A program made the position numbers and the translations under genes. Positions 1 to 7,718 of a stretch of 38,004 bases of DNA are shown here, piece by piece. The notes beneath the pieces were generated by a model. That model saw only the letters and a list, made by a program, of their open reading frames with translations. It searched no databases and had not been told where the DNA came from. This DNA comes from DATGZH01 sp035297265 (GTDB lineage: Bacteria; Actinomycetota; Acidimicrobiia; Acidimicrobiales; RAAP-2), in NCBI GenBank assembly GCA_035297265.1, contig DATGZH010000006.1, positions 1 to 38,004 of the forward strand, read 5' to 3'. Position 1 is the first letter of the stretch. Each line of letters begins with the position of its first letter.

Positions 1-2667
1 ATCGGTCACCGAGGTGACATCGCCCGCACTGTCGTAGAGCGTGGTCGTGTACCCGGTCGCCGTGGTCGGTGGCGAGCTCGGGACACTGCCCGGGCAACTC
101 ACGCCACTGACCGAGTACGCCACGGCGTCGACGCTGCACCAGGCCAGCCCGTCGGACGTGTAGGCGGTCTGGTCGGTGTAACCCCGGGCGTCGGTCGTGC
201 CCACAACCTCGCCGGCGCTGTTGTAGTACGTCAGGGTGGGACCGGCACCTGTGACGTTCCCGTAGGTCGAGCTGTGGCCGCTCGTGTAGACCATGCCCGA
301 GCCAGCCGCTGGCATGGACGGGATGGTGCTCGGGCAGGTCACGCCGTCGAGGGCCTCGGCGGGGCTCACACTGCACCACGGCTCGTTGGACGACGTGTAG
401 TCGGTGTAGGTGGCGTTGGCGTCGCCGTCGGTCGAGCTCGTGACGTCGGCCGACGACATGGCGGTCCCGCCCAGGTCGTAGCTGTCGAAGATCTCCGAGC
501 TCAGGTGGCCGTCGGGATCGATCGTGTCGAGGGGGAGGAGCGAGACCGGATCGGGGACGTAGTTGGTCGACGCGCCGCCGGCGACCGAGGTCGCGACGAG
601 GACCCCGTCGGCGAACGTGTCGACCACCTGGTCCGGTGAGCCGCTCGTGCCCGACGGGTAGGTGTCGATCGTGGTCGTCGAGTCCCCCGGGGCGGTCGAG
701 GACGAGCCGTAGGCGAACTTGGTCACCTGGCTCACGCCCGAGGCGGTGGCCAGGTCCTCCTCGGTGACGTGACCCGAGCTGTTGTAGTCGTTGGTGATCT
801 CCCCCGCTGCCGGGGGGGCCAGCGTGGTGATGTTCCAGTCGTTCGACCCACCGGCGCTCGTGGTGTAGGTGAACGAGGTGTCGAGCCCGTCGGAGTCGTT
901 GACCTGGCAGAGGTCGACGGGGCCGCTGCCCCAGGTGCTGCAGCCAGAACCGGTGTACTTGTAGGTGGCGCCGACCGGGCTCGAGCCCGTCTGGGGCTCG
1001 AAGACCTGGTCGAGGTAGCTCGTCGAGGTCTTGACGGCGATGACGATCGAACGACCCGAGGCCGAGGAGGTCCAGGCCGTGCAGGTGTCCCCCGACGGGC
1101 AGGAGATCTCGCCGCTCCCGGGCGAGTAGGCGCCCGACGAGAGCGTGTTGCCGACCTGGTCGGTGATGGTGGTGAGCACCCCTGCGCTCGTGAAGGTGAA
1201 GGTCAGGGGATTCGAGACGTTGCGGGTGAAGGTCCACGGACCGTCGGGTTGGCCGCTCCCGTTGTAAGTGGTGGTCAACGTGGCGAGGATGGACGGAGAG
1301 ACCGGGCAGAAGACCGGGCTGGTCGAGTCGGTGGGGCACCAGCACGACCCGAGGCCCGAACAGAGGGACTCGGTCGCGCCCTGTGCGTAGTAGTCGAACG
1401 TGACCTGCGAGCCGTTCTCCTGGGTCACCGTGGCCGTGTCGGCAACGGAGTTCCAGGCGACGCTCATCGCCAGGTTGTCCGTCCAGCCGTAGCCGAAGGG
1501 GCCGCTGGCAGCGGAGGCGGCTGCCTCGCCCTGGGCGGCCACGGCGTCGTAGGTGCGGGTGAAGGCCAGCGGCACCCCTGCTCCGGGCACGGACAGATCG
1601 GTCTCGGACTGGGAGAAGTCCCCGGTGGCGTCGGCGACCGAGCCGGTGCTCGTCGAGCACGGGCACTGGGCAGCCGAGAGGTCGCCGCCTCCGAAGGAGG
1701 CCGAAGCCAGGAGCGTCCCCTGCGCGGTGAAGGTGAGCGGTGGGCAGAAGGCGCCGGCCTGGCAATCGGTGGCAACCTGTCGGGCGTTGAGAGCGCTCGG
1801 AGACCACGCCGCCTCCGACATGGCACCCAGGTAGGGATTGGTCGAACCACAGGAGGTGTCGTTCCCCACGACCAGGGAATCCGACGACCCGGTGTAGAGG
1901 GCGGAGTTGGAAGAGCTGGTCGAGTAGGTCTGGCTCCCTTCGAGCACCCCGTCCACGTAGACCCGGAAGGTCCCCGAGCCGCTCGAGCCCGAGTAGGTGC
2001 CCGCGATGAAGCTCCACGCGCTGTTCGGCAGGGTCACCGTCGACGTGGCCCCGCTGACCTCCTCTGGTCCGGAGGACGGCGAGGTGATCCAGCCACCGAA
2101 GGTCACCGTCGGGTCGAGTCCGTCGAGGCGGAGCCAGTAGCCGTTGCTGCCACCGGCGTACCCGCTGCCACCGAGGAAGACCAGGCCGTGCTGGGTGCTG
2201 GCTGCAGGGTCGACCCACGCGCTCAGGGTCAGGGCGCTCGGATTGCCGAGCCCGCTGTTCGTCCCGGGGTTTAGGCAGCTCCCCGAGCTCCCCCCTGGGA
2301 AGTTGTAGTAGGAGGACTCACCGAAGGGGCCGGAGGTCTCGTCGGTCACGACCGTGCTCCCGATCGTCGCGTTGTCGATGCCCATGACGTCGGTCGATGT
2401 CGACCCGGAGGTGTCGCTCGACTGCAGCGGCCAGAAGGAGGTCGGGCCTTGGGCCTCAACGGCTGATTCGTAGTTCGTCTCGGGATCCGAGGATGCCAGA
2501 GCAGTGTGCAGGAGGGGCACGACATGGCGCACGGTCTTCGCCGATGGCCGGACGTTGGTCGCAGCCTGAGACACCGCGACGACCACTGGCAGCAGCAGGA
2601 CAACGGCGAAGAGGCCGAAAATCTGACGGAGACGGGTGACTGACGGACGGTTGCGACGGACCCCCAT
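1..2667 (-). CDS. Secreted LamG-RHS repeat protein, N-terminal 889 codons (runs off left edge)
   Basis: The minus-strand frame starting with ATG at 2667 stays open for 889 codons to base 1, so the C-terminus, where RHS proteins carry their variable or toxin domain, is outside the window. A GGGGAGG ribosome site lies about 7 bases before the ATG. The first ~35 residues form a signal peptide: Arg-rich start, then a hydrophobic run ending near SQAAT. Residues ~73-290 read as a LamG/concanavalin-like jellyroll (SFWPL start, LTLSAWV strand, VYVDGVLEG hairpin). Residues ~346-375 match the DUF6531 RHS entry domain (VPGAGVPLAFTRTYDA), followed by GPFGYGWTDN. From ~730 there are YD/RHS repeats such as TLTYYNSAGEVVGTTD and TTLYDSAGDVTSVTD. 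Family knowledge: RHS/YD proteins form shells around a C-terminal effector or act as surface proteins. The effector cannot be judged here. The gene may or may not belong to the integrase element to its right. Confidence 0.88.
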   Translation of the reverse strand, partial: MGVRRNRPSVTRLRQIFGLFAVVLLLPVVVAVSQAATNVRPSAKTVRHVVPLLHTALASSDPETNYESAVEAQGPTSFWPLQSSDTSGSTSTDVMGIDNATIGSTVVTDETSGPFGESSYYNFPGGSSGSCLNPGTNSGLGNPSALTLSAWVDPAASTQHGLVFLGGSGYAGGSNGYWLRLDGLDPTVTFGGWITSPSSGPEEVSGATSTVTLPNSAWSFIAGTYSGSSGSGTFRVYVDGVLEGSQTYSTSSSNSALYTGSSDSLVVGNDTSCGSTNPYLGAMSEAAWSPSALNARQVATDCQAGAFCPPLTFTAQGTLLASASFGGGDLSAAQCPCSTSTGSVADATGDFSQSETDLSVPGAGVPLAFTRTYDAVAAQGEAAASAASGPFGYGWTDNLAMSVAWNSVADTATVTQENGSQVTFDYYAQGATESLCSGLGSCWCPTDSTSPVFCPVSPSILATLTTTYNGSGQPDGPWTFTRNVSNPLTFTFTSAGVLTTITDQVGNTLSSGAYSPGSGEISCPSGDTCTAWTSSASGRSIVIAVKTSTSYLDQVFEPQTGSSPVGATYKYTGSGCSTWGSGPVDLCQVNDSDGLDTSFTYTTSAGGSNDWNITTLAPPAAGEITNDYNSSGHVTEEDLATASGVSQVTKFAYGSSSTAPGDSTTTIDTYPSGTSGSPDQVVDTFADGVLVATSVAGGASTNYVPDPVSLLPLDTIDPDGHLSSEIFDSYDLGGTAMSSADVTSSTDGDANATYTDYTSSNEPWCSVSPAEALDGVTCPSTIPSMPAAGSGMVYTSGHSSTYGNVTGAGPTLTYYNSAGEVVGTTDARGYTDQTAYTSDGLAWCSVDAVAYSVSGVSCPGSVPSSPPTTATGYTTTLYDSAGDVTSVTD

Positions 2668-2739
2668 TCGGGCCTCCCCTCTGACCCGCCCTCTGCCAAC
2701 CCAGTCAGTTCAACGAGACCGAAGGGTGCCGCACCGTCC

Positions 2740-2768
2740 GTTGTAAGCCCATCGAGGCACAGATGCAA
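2740..2768 (-). promoter_or_regulatory. Candidate promoter of the RHS gene
   Basis: Read on the minus strand, TTGCAT (2768-2763) and TACAAC (2745-2740) are separated by exactly 17 bases. They match the sigma-70 consensus at 3 and 4 of 6 positions. Initiation near 2733 would give a leader of about 65 bases. This is a pattern match only. Confidence 0.33.
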
Positions 2769-3065
2769 GGGGTTCTCGCACCGTTTGGACAAATTCATCT
2801 TGCCGTCGCGCGGGCCCGTTGGTCTCCATCTGTCGCCGGGCGCCGATTTCGTGCATCGGCCTCCAGTAGCTATGCCTTTCAATCGTTCGGCTCACAACTC
2901 CAGCTCGAGCACGTTCGTAGGCCCGTCTACGCCCTCGCACCCCTGCCGGCAACAGCCCCCGAGGCCCTCCACCTCAGTCGGAGGGAGCCAGGAACCGGAG
3001 GCGGCCCGTGGGCCCGTTTTGGGCATGCGTCGCTCCGCCTCGGTTGTCGTCCAGGCGGGATGCCG
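2769..3065. other. Intergenic stretch with no recognisable gene
   Basis: About 300 bases between the candidate RHS promoter and the short coding-like remnant. Open frames exist on both strands, but none shows a ribosome site, plausible protein composition or consistent third-position GC. It is visibly richer in A and T than the flanking genes, as expected of an intergenic or decayed region. I see no tRNA, terminator or repeat in it. Confidence 0.5.
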
Positions 3066-3209
3066 TCAATGTTGCACCATGGCGGCGTTGTTCGCGACTT
3101 CGAAGTTGACGCAGGCGATGGTCTCGCGCACGATCTCCTCGCGTGACGGCGGAGCACTTTCCGTGCCCCAGCCCCTCTGTAACGGCTGCGCTGCGCGTGC
3201 CAATGGACC
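3066..3209 (-). pseudogene. Possible gene remnant or tiny ORF of unknown function
   Basis: The last 25 codons before the TGA at 3066-3068 (3143-3066) encode REEIVRETIACVNFEVANN plus AAMVQH, with almost all codons ending in G or C, as in real genes here. The frame stays open upstream to beyond 3350, into the opposite-phase HTH gene. It has no ATG or GTG; the first usable start is a TTG near 3207, giving about 45 residues. Codons upstream of 3143 look less like coding sequence, and a strong hairpin (3217-3238) lies just above. I read it as the tail of a decayed or frameshifted gene, or a chance ORF. No family recognised. Confidence 0.25.
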
Positions 3210-3216
3210 TTGACAA

Positions 3217-3238
3217 CCCCGGACAACGAGTTCCGGGG
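3217..3238. repeat. Inverted repeat, 7-bp stem
   Basis: CCCCGGA at 3217-3223 and TCCGGGG at 3232-3238 are exact inverted copies around an 8-base loop. The repeat lies about 110 bases downstream of the HTH gene stop. No T-run follows on either strand, so it could be a weak terminator for the HTH transcript, a recombinase arm-type site or a relic. Confidence 0.4.
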
Positions 3239-3349
3239 ACAGCTGCGAGAGTTCAACGGCCTGCTCCGGAGCTGGTGGGTCGACACATTCAGCGGAGAGT
3301 TGGCAGTGCCACGTGTGGCCTGGAACCTGAGAACGGTCAGTCTCGGCTT

Positions 3350-3565
3350 TCAGGAGCTGACTGCGGGCCGGCGGCGGCGTTCGACGTAGTCCTCGATCGC
3401 CTCGGGCTCGATGCGAACCAACGAGCCGACCTTCACTGATGCCAGCTGGCGCGTCTCCACCAACTTTCGGACCATGCGCACCGAACAGCCCAGAACCCTA
3501 CTGACCTCCTCGTAGTCCAGCAGGACGGGGCCGGCTGAGGCAGGCACTTGCATGGGACGTTCCAT
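3350..3565 (-). CDS. Excisionase-family helix-turn-helix DNA-binding protein
   Basis: A 71-residue protein whose core fits the HTH_17/excisionase (MerR-like winged helix) pattern: LLDYEEVSRVLGCSVRMVRK as the helix-turn-helix, then LASVKVGSLVRIEPEAIEDY as the wing and last helix. Such proteins act as recombination directionality factors or repressors for tyrosine integrases. The context, one gene away from an integrase beside a tRNA, supports this. The ATG at 3565 has no ribosome site. A CACAAT hexamer (read minus, 3577-3572) sits 7-12 bases ahead of it, where the -10 of a leaderless transcript would be. Only 14 bases separate its start codon from that of the divergent gene at 3580. A general small HTH regulator is the alternative. 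Confidence 0.8.
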   Translation of the reverse strand: MERPMQVPASAGPVLLDYEEVSRVLGCSVRMVRKLVETRQLASVKVGSLVRIEPEAIEDYVERRRRPAVSS

Positions 3566-3579
3566 TCAGTTATTGTGCC

Positions 3580-4446
3580 ATGGTGAAGCTATTGGATGAA
3601 GAGCGCAAGCTTGCGGATTTCCATACCACGGTCTGGCCCGGTGAGCCGCTCCCGCTCCCCCTCGTGGGACGCTTCAGGGCCGTCGAGCATCCCGATGGGC
3701 TCGAGTACTTCTTGGGGGATGAACCCGATGCGGTGCTCCCGCCCGAGCTCGTCCTGCGAGAGGTGCCGAGGATCGATCCCGACGATCGCCCGGCGTTGCT
3801 GACCTTCATGAACCGCTACGGACCGCTGACGTCCCTCGACGGCGCCGGGCTCACACTGCTACCCTCGGTGGCCCTCGGGCACTTCGACAAAGAGGGCGTC
3901 GACCCCGACGGGCGGATCCCCTTCACTGTCGTCCGCTATCACCTTCGGGCCCTTCGGGCGTTGGTCGAGCACTGGCGAGCCTTCCAAGCCGGCGACGACA
4001 AAGCGGTCCTCGACGCCTGGACCGACCTCACCGTCAACGAGTACCGGGGAAGGCCCCTCACGTCGTCGTGGTTCGCCTGCTACCTGTGGGCCTCCCACAT
4101 GAACGCGGCCTTGGCCCCATTGTCAGCCCACGTCGTCGTGCGGGGCGGGGACACGGCCCGGCATCCCTTCTTCGAACAGGTCTTCCTCACCGCCTATACG
4201 GCCATGGTTGTCGAGGTCTTCAACGACGTGAGCACCGGCTCCGTGTGGCGCCGGTGTGCCAACGAGACCTGCCCGAACGGGCCTCGTGCCCTCTTCGCCC
4301 GTCAGCTCGGCGCAGCCAAGAAGACCGGGCGAGTCAGGACCACCGGGGTCATCTACTGCAGCCGGACGTGTGCCAAGGCTCAGGTCGAACGGGTGCGGCG
4401 AAGGAAGATCGCCCAGAAGCGCAAGGGGGAGCATCGAGATGGCTGA
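3580..4446 (+). CDS. Zinc-ribbon (CGNR-like) hypothetical protein of the integrase module
   Basis: 288 residues, no confident family. The C-terminal ~70 residues hold a Cys4 set, C(ANET)C then C(SRT)C, followed by a basic tail (RVRRRKIAQKRK). This resembles the CGNR zinc-finger arrangement of actinobacterial DNA-binding regulators, with a longer loop and CAKAQ in place of CGNR. The first ~200 residues look like an alpha-rich globular domain without membrane segments. The ATG at 3580 lacks a ribosome site and the upstream gap is 14 bases, so a leaderless transcript is likely. Its 3' end overlaps the integrase start by 8 bases, implying co-expression with it. I infer a regulator or integrase accessory factor encoded by the element. 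The DNA-binding role rests on the Cys4 and basic tail only. Confidence 0.75.
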   Translation: MVKLLDEERKLADFHTTVWPGEPLPLPLVGRFRAVEHPDGLEYFLGDEPDAVLPPELVLREVPRIDPDDRPALLTFMNRYGPLTSLDGAGLTLLPSVALGHFDKEGVDPDGRIPFTVVRYHLRALRALVEHWRAFQAGDDKAVLDAWTDLTVNEYRGRPLTSSWFACYLWASHMNAALAPLSAHVVVRGGDTARHPFFEQVFLTAYTAMVVEVFNDVSTGSVWRRCANETCPNGPRALFARQLGAAKKTGRVRTTGVIYCSRTCAKAQVERVRRRKIAQKRKGEHRDG

Positions 4447-5611
4447 GACGACGCGCCGACGGCGGCGCAAGGGTCGGCGCACCTTCGGGGCCACGCGCCA
4501 GCTCCCATCGGGCCGCTGGCAGGCCAGCTACCTCGCGCCGGACGGCACTCGGCGGGTGGCGCCGGAGACCTTCGCCGAGGCGGCCGACGCCGCCGCGTGG
4601 CTGCGTCAAGCGGAATCGTCGATCAGCAAGGGAACCTGGCGGCCGCCCGAGCTCGCCAGCGAGACCTTCGGGTCCTACGGGGCGCGCTGGCTGACCCAAC
4701 GTCCCGACCTTCGTCCCCGGACCCACGAGCTGTATGCGCTCTTGTGGCGGCGCTGGCTCGAGCCCGACCTCGGCCCGGTGAAGCTCTCGACGATGTCGCC
4801 CGAGAGCTGGCGGGCGTGGTGGGCCACCACCCGGGCCGCGCACCCCGGATCGACGCAGCCCGACAAGGCCTACCGTCTGGCCCGGGCCATGCTGAACCAG
4901 GCCGTCGACGACGGCATCCTGGCGGCCAACCCCTGCCGGGTGAAGGGGGCGGGCCGGGAGCACGCCGCCGAGCGGCCCGTGGTCATGCCCGACCAGGTGG
5001 CCAGGATTGCCGAGGCCATCGACGGTCGCTACCGGGCCATGGTGCTGCTCGCCGCCTACGGGTCCCTCCGGTTCGGAGAGCTGGCCGGGCTGCGCCGCGA
5101 TCGGGTCGACCTCCTGCACCGGACCGTGCGCATCGACCAACAGGCGGTGGAGCTGGCCGACGGACGCGTGATCTTCGGCGAACCCAAGTCCGAGGCCGGT
5201 CGACGGTCGGTGGCCATCCCCGACGAGCTGGCCGGGGTGCTGGACGGCCACCTTCTCGACCACGTGGGTCCCGAGCCGAACGCGCTCGTGTTCACCTCAC
5301 CCGAGGGCCACCCGCTGCGCCGAACCAAGTTCCGGTCCCGATGGCGCGCCGCCTGCGAAGCGGCCGGGATCAGCGGGCTGCGCTTCCACGACCTACGCGG
5401 CAGCGGGGCCACCTGGGCGGCCACCACCGGTGCCACGGTGAGCGAGCTGATGTCGCGCCTCGGCCATGCCACCCCCACCGTGGCCATGCGCTACCAGCAC
5501 GCCACCACCGAGCGCGACCAGGCCATCGCCGAGCGGCTGGGTGCGCTCATGCGGGCCGCCGGGGAGATGCCCCGGCCTGACGCGGCGCCGGTCGTCCGGA
5601 TCGACCACTAG
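4439..5611 (+). CDS. Tyrosine recombinase (phage/ICE-type integrase)
   Basis: 390 residues. The N-terminal part (~15-70) fits the AP2-like arm-binding domain (TRQLPSGRWQASYLAPDGTRR). Residues ~75-170 form a SAM-like core-binding domain (FGSYGARWL ... NPC). The catalytic domain has the complete tyrosine recombinase set: Arg211 (SLRFGEL), Lys250 (EPKSEAGRRSV), His317 and Arg320 (HDLRGSG), His343 (LGHATP) and nucleophile Tyr352 (MRYQHA). I chose the ATG at 4439 rather than upstream in-frame starts because GGGGGAG precedes it at good spacing and the protein then begins with the usual basic tail. It overlaps the preceding gene by 8 bases. The stop lies ~120 bases from the 3' end of a tRNA-Leu gene, the normal attachment target. 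All catalytic residues are present, so it looks functional. Confidence 0.95.
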   Translation: MAETTRRRRRKGRRTFGATRQLPSGRWQASYLAPDGTRRVAPETFAEAADAAAWLRQAESSISKGTWRPPELASETFGSYGARWLTQRPDLRPRTHELYALLWRRWLEPDLGPVKLSTMSPESWRAWWATTRAAHPGSTQPDKAYRLARAMLNQAVDDGILAANPCRVKGAGREHAAERPVVMPDQVARIAEAIDGRYRAMVLLAAYGSLRFGELAGLRRDRVDLLHRTVRIDQQAVELADGRVIFGEPKSEAGRRSVAIPDELAGVLDGHLLDHVGPEPNALVFTSPEGHPLRRTKFRSRWRAACEAAGISGLRFHDLRGSGATWAATTGATVSELMSRLGHATPTVAMRYQHATTERDQAIAERLGALMRAAGEMPRPDAAPVVRIDH

Positions 5612-5625
5612 GGCCGGAGAGTGTC

Positions 5626-5645
5626 ATCCACAGCCCCCTGTGGAT
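5626..5645. terminator. Perfect hairpin downstream of the integrase
   Basis: ATCCACAG (5626-5633) and CTGTGGAT (5638-5645) are exact inverted copies around CCCC. The hairpin begins 14 bases after the integrase stop. No T-tract follows, so it may be an intrinsic-like terminator of the GC-rich actinobacterial kind or a binding site for the recombinase or excisionase near the att site. Confidence 0.5.
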
Positions 5646-5732
5646 TCACTATTGCACGCTGGTTGCACGACGGCCGTTTTCCGGTGGCCACGGAACCGGC
5701 GGACAGAGTGGGAAGTGCCCTCTGAACTGCGG

Positions 5733-5816
5733 TGTCGGAGAGGGGACTTGAACCCCTACGCCCTTGCGGGCACCAGCCCCTCAAGCTGGCGCGTCTGCCT
5801 ATTCCGCCACTCCGAC
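5733..5816 (-). tRNA. tRNA-Leu (anticodon GAG)
   Basis: Reading the minus strand from 5816, GTCGGAG pairs with CTCCGAC at the 3' end, followed by discriminator A at 5733. The anticodon stem CCAGC/GCTGG encloses loop TTGAGGG, giving anticodon GAG (Leu, CTC/CTT codons). A long variable arm (TGCCC-GCAA-GGGCG) marks a class II tRNA, and the T arm contains GGTTCAAGTCC. CCA is not encoded: CCG follows the discriminator. An integrase gene lies just beyond its 3' end, so this 3' end is probably an att site. No second copy of the tRNA 3' end was found between 1 and 5700. Confidence 0.96.
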
Positions 5817-5900
5817 GAGTGACTGCTCGATCTCCGTGCGACGGGTGCCCGGAGGAGCCCCCGATCGTACCGCGGTGCCGCGGCGGGCCGGACCTGCTGC

Positions 5901-7718
5901 TCAGGTGACCTTCGGGCCCACGTCGACGGTGCTGGCGCTCGAGCTCACCGGGACCGGCACCCGGATGGACCAGCTCGGTGCGTCGACGAGGAGACCGGGG
6001 CTCTTCGGGTAGGCCTGGACCCCGTCGGTGAGCGCCGTCCAGACGAGCACCGTGGGCTCGGCGAAGAGCGGCAGCCCCACCATGAGCTCCCAGAGCCGCT
6101 GGTCGGCCTGCCCGTAGGTCGGTTGGGCGGTCACCGGATTGAGCTCGGTGGCGGCGTTGGTGAACGAGTTCGTCACCGCGGTGTCGTCGAGGTTGGTCCA
6201 GTTGGCCGAGCCCCCCTGCCCCGGCGGACCGAGGAGCGGCGTGTACCAGGCGCTCGTCTGGGTGGTGTAGGGGCTGGTCGAGAAGGGCATGAGGGCCAGG
6301 TCGGCGTGGCCGGCGGCGAGGGCGCTGCCCGTGCTCTCTTCGTCGGGGGCCGTGCTCACCTGGACGGCCACCCCCTGTTGCTCGAGTTGGTGCACGAGGA
6401 GGAGGGACGTGGCTGCCGCCCACTGGTCACCGGCGTCGACCACGAGGCGCACCGTGAGGGGCTGGCCGTCGGGACCGATCCAGGCACCGAACTCGACCAC
6501 GTAGCCGGCCGAGGTGAGCAGGCGGTCGACCTCGCCGGGGTCGGCGCCGGTCGGATAGGGCGAGCCGGGGGCCGGGAGCGTCGTGGTGGTCGAACTGCTC
6601 GAGGTGGTCGAGTTGCTCGGCGTCTGGTTCGGGCCGGGGTAGGCGTTCTGGCTCTGCACGTAGAGGTGGCTGGCCGACGGCACGATGGAGAGGTCCGCCC
6701 AACCCACCACGTCGTCGACGAGCGTCTGGCGATCGACCGCGTAGGCCAGGGCCTCGCGCACCGCCGTGTCCCCCGTGGTCGGTGAGGTCGTCGAGAACTC
6801 CAGCTGGAGGAAGGTGGAGGAAACGTCGAGCTCGCTCTTCGCCCGGCGCAGCCCGCTCACGGACTCGAGGAACTGCTGGCCGAACGACGTCGGCTCGGCC
6901 ACCTGGACGGCCCCTACGGCCAGCCAACGGGCGAGCTGGTTCGGCCCGGTGGCGAAGCGCACCACGATCTGGTCGAGGTTGGGTGGCTGGCCCCACCAGC
7001 GGGGGTTGGCCGCCAGCACCACCCGCTCGGCGTCGACCGAGCGGATGACGAACGGCCCGCCGGCCACGTCGATCGCCGGGTTCACCGTCGTGCACGGCGG
7101 GTCCCAGCCGACCTTCTCCATGACGTGGGCCGGGAGCAGGTTGGCGAACAGCAGCTGCCAGTCGGAGAACGCTGTGGCGAAGACCACCGTCACCGTGCGG
7201 CCCTTGTTGGAGCCGGTGACCGACTTGATGTCGTTGTAGCCGAGGGTCGAGGCTTCGTCCCCCCAAGGGTGGGCCGGATCGATCATCGTGCCCCGCTGCT
7301 CCTGCCAGGCGTAGATGAAGTCGCTCGCCGTGATGGGGACGCCGTCGGCCCAGACGGCCTTGGGATTGATCGTGTAGACGATGGTCTCGGGCATCGTGTT
7401 GACCAGCTCGGCCTGCAACAAGAAGGCGTTGTTGACCGTGGACACGCCGGTCGGGTCGACGGTGAAGGCACTCGGCAGCACGGCCGCCAGCACCAGCTGG
7501 TTGGCCCAAGTGGCCCCGGTGGCGGTGTTCGGGTTGCACCCGGTCGTCGCCTCGTCGATGCCCACGTTGATCGTCCCGCCGTTGGCGTCGACGTAGGTGG
7601 TCGACGGGGACGTCTGGCTCAGCGGCGCCGACGTGCACGACGCGGTCACGAGAGCGAGGAGGCTCAACGCCACGACGGTGCGCCGGTGCCGCCGTCCCCG
7701 GCGGCCCGGGCGGGTCAC
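5901..7718 (-). CDS. ABC-type extracellular solute-binding lipoprotein, family 5 (peptide/nickel type)
   Basis: 605 residues from GTG 7718. The Arg-rich start, hydrophobic segment VVALSLLALV and Cys in VTASC form a lipoprotein signal, with Thr rather than Leu/Val/Ile at -3. The rest follows the SBP_bac_5 plan: GGTINVGI at the mature start, the YTINPKAVWADGVPITASDF motif typical of the family, and a middle AVREALAYAVDRQTLV segment. A Ser/Thr-rich insert (~TSSSSTTTTLPAPG) interrupts the second lobe. The start overlaps the secG stop (GTGA), so translation is coupled to secG and the gene ends the uvrC-secG operon. Members bind oligopeptides or similar ligands for ABC importers. No permease or ATPase genes are nearby, so it is an orphan whose partner must be elsewhere. 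The substrate cannot be predicted. Confidence 0.88.
   Translation of the reverse strand: MTRPGRRGRRHRRTVVALSLLALVTASCTSAPLSQTSPSTTYVDANGGTINVGIDEATTGCNPNTATGATWANQLVLAAVLPSAFTVDPTGVSTVNNAFLLQAELVNTMPETIVYTINPKAVWADGVPITASDFIYAWQEQRGTMIDPAHPWGDEASTLGYNDIKSVTGSNKGRTVTVVFATAFSDWQLLFANLLPAHVMEKVGWDPPCTTVNPAIDVAGGPFVIRSVDAERVVLAANPRWWGQPPNLDQIVVRFATGPNQLARWLAVGAVQVAEPTSFGQQFLESVSGLRRAKSELDVSSTFLQLEFSTTSPTTGDTAVREALAYAVDRQTLVDDVVGWADLSIVPSASHLYVQSQNAYPGPNQTPSNSTTSSSSTTTTLPAPGSPYPTGADPGEVDRLLTSAGYVVEFGAWIGPDGQPLTVRLVVDAGDQWAAATSLLLVHQLEQQGVAVQVSTAPDEESTGSALAAGHADLALMPFSTSPYTTQTSAWYTPLLGPPGQGGSANWTNLDDTAVTNSFTNAATELNPVTAQPTYGQADQRLWELMVGLPLFAEPTVLVWTALTDGVQAYPKSPGLLVDAPSWSIRVPVPVSSSASTVDVGPKVT

Noticed and set aside
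769..2274. Plus-strand open frame of 501 codons
   Set aside because: It is the antisense shadow of the LamG/RHS gene. Its product is Gly/Arg/Val-rich without domain features, while the minus frame shows a signal peptide, LamG and RHS motifs.
2675..2688. TCCCCTCTGACCC as a possible distal copy of the tRNA-Leu 3' end
   Set aside because: Matches only about 9 bases before diverging and is in the wrong orientation relative to the tRNA; likely chance.
3210..3215. Perfect TTGACA hexamer on the plus strand
   Set aside because: No -10-like hexamer lies 15-19 bases downstream (GC-only there) and no gene starts nearby on that strand.
5864..5892. TACGAT and upstream bases as tRNA-Leu promoter, and CCGCGG-TG-CCGCGG (5870-5883) as terminator of the binding-protein gene
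   Set aside because: The -35 position (TCCGGC) does not resemble the consensus. The repeat leaves a 2-base loop unless shortened to a 4-bp stem. Too weak to list.
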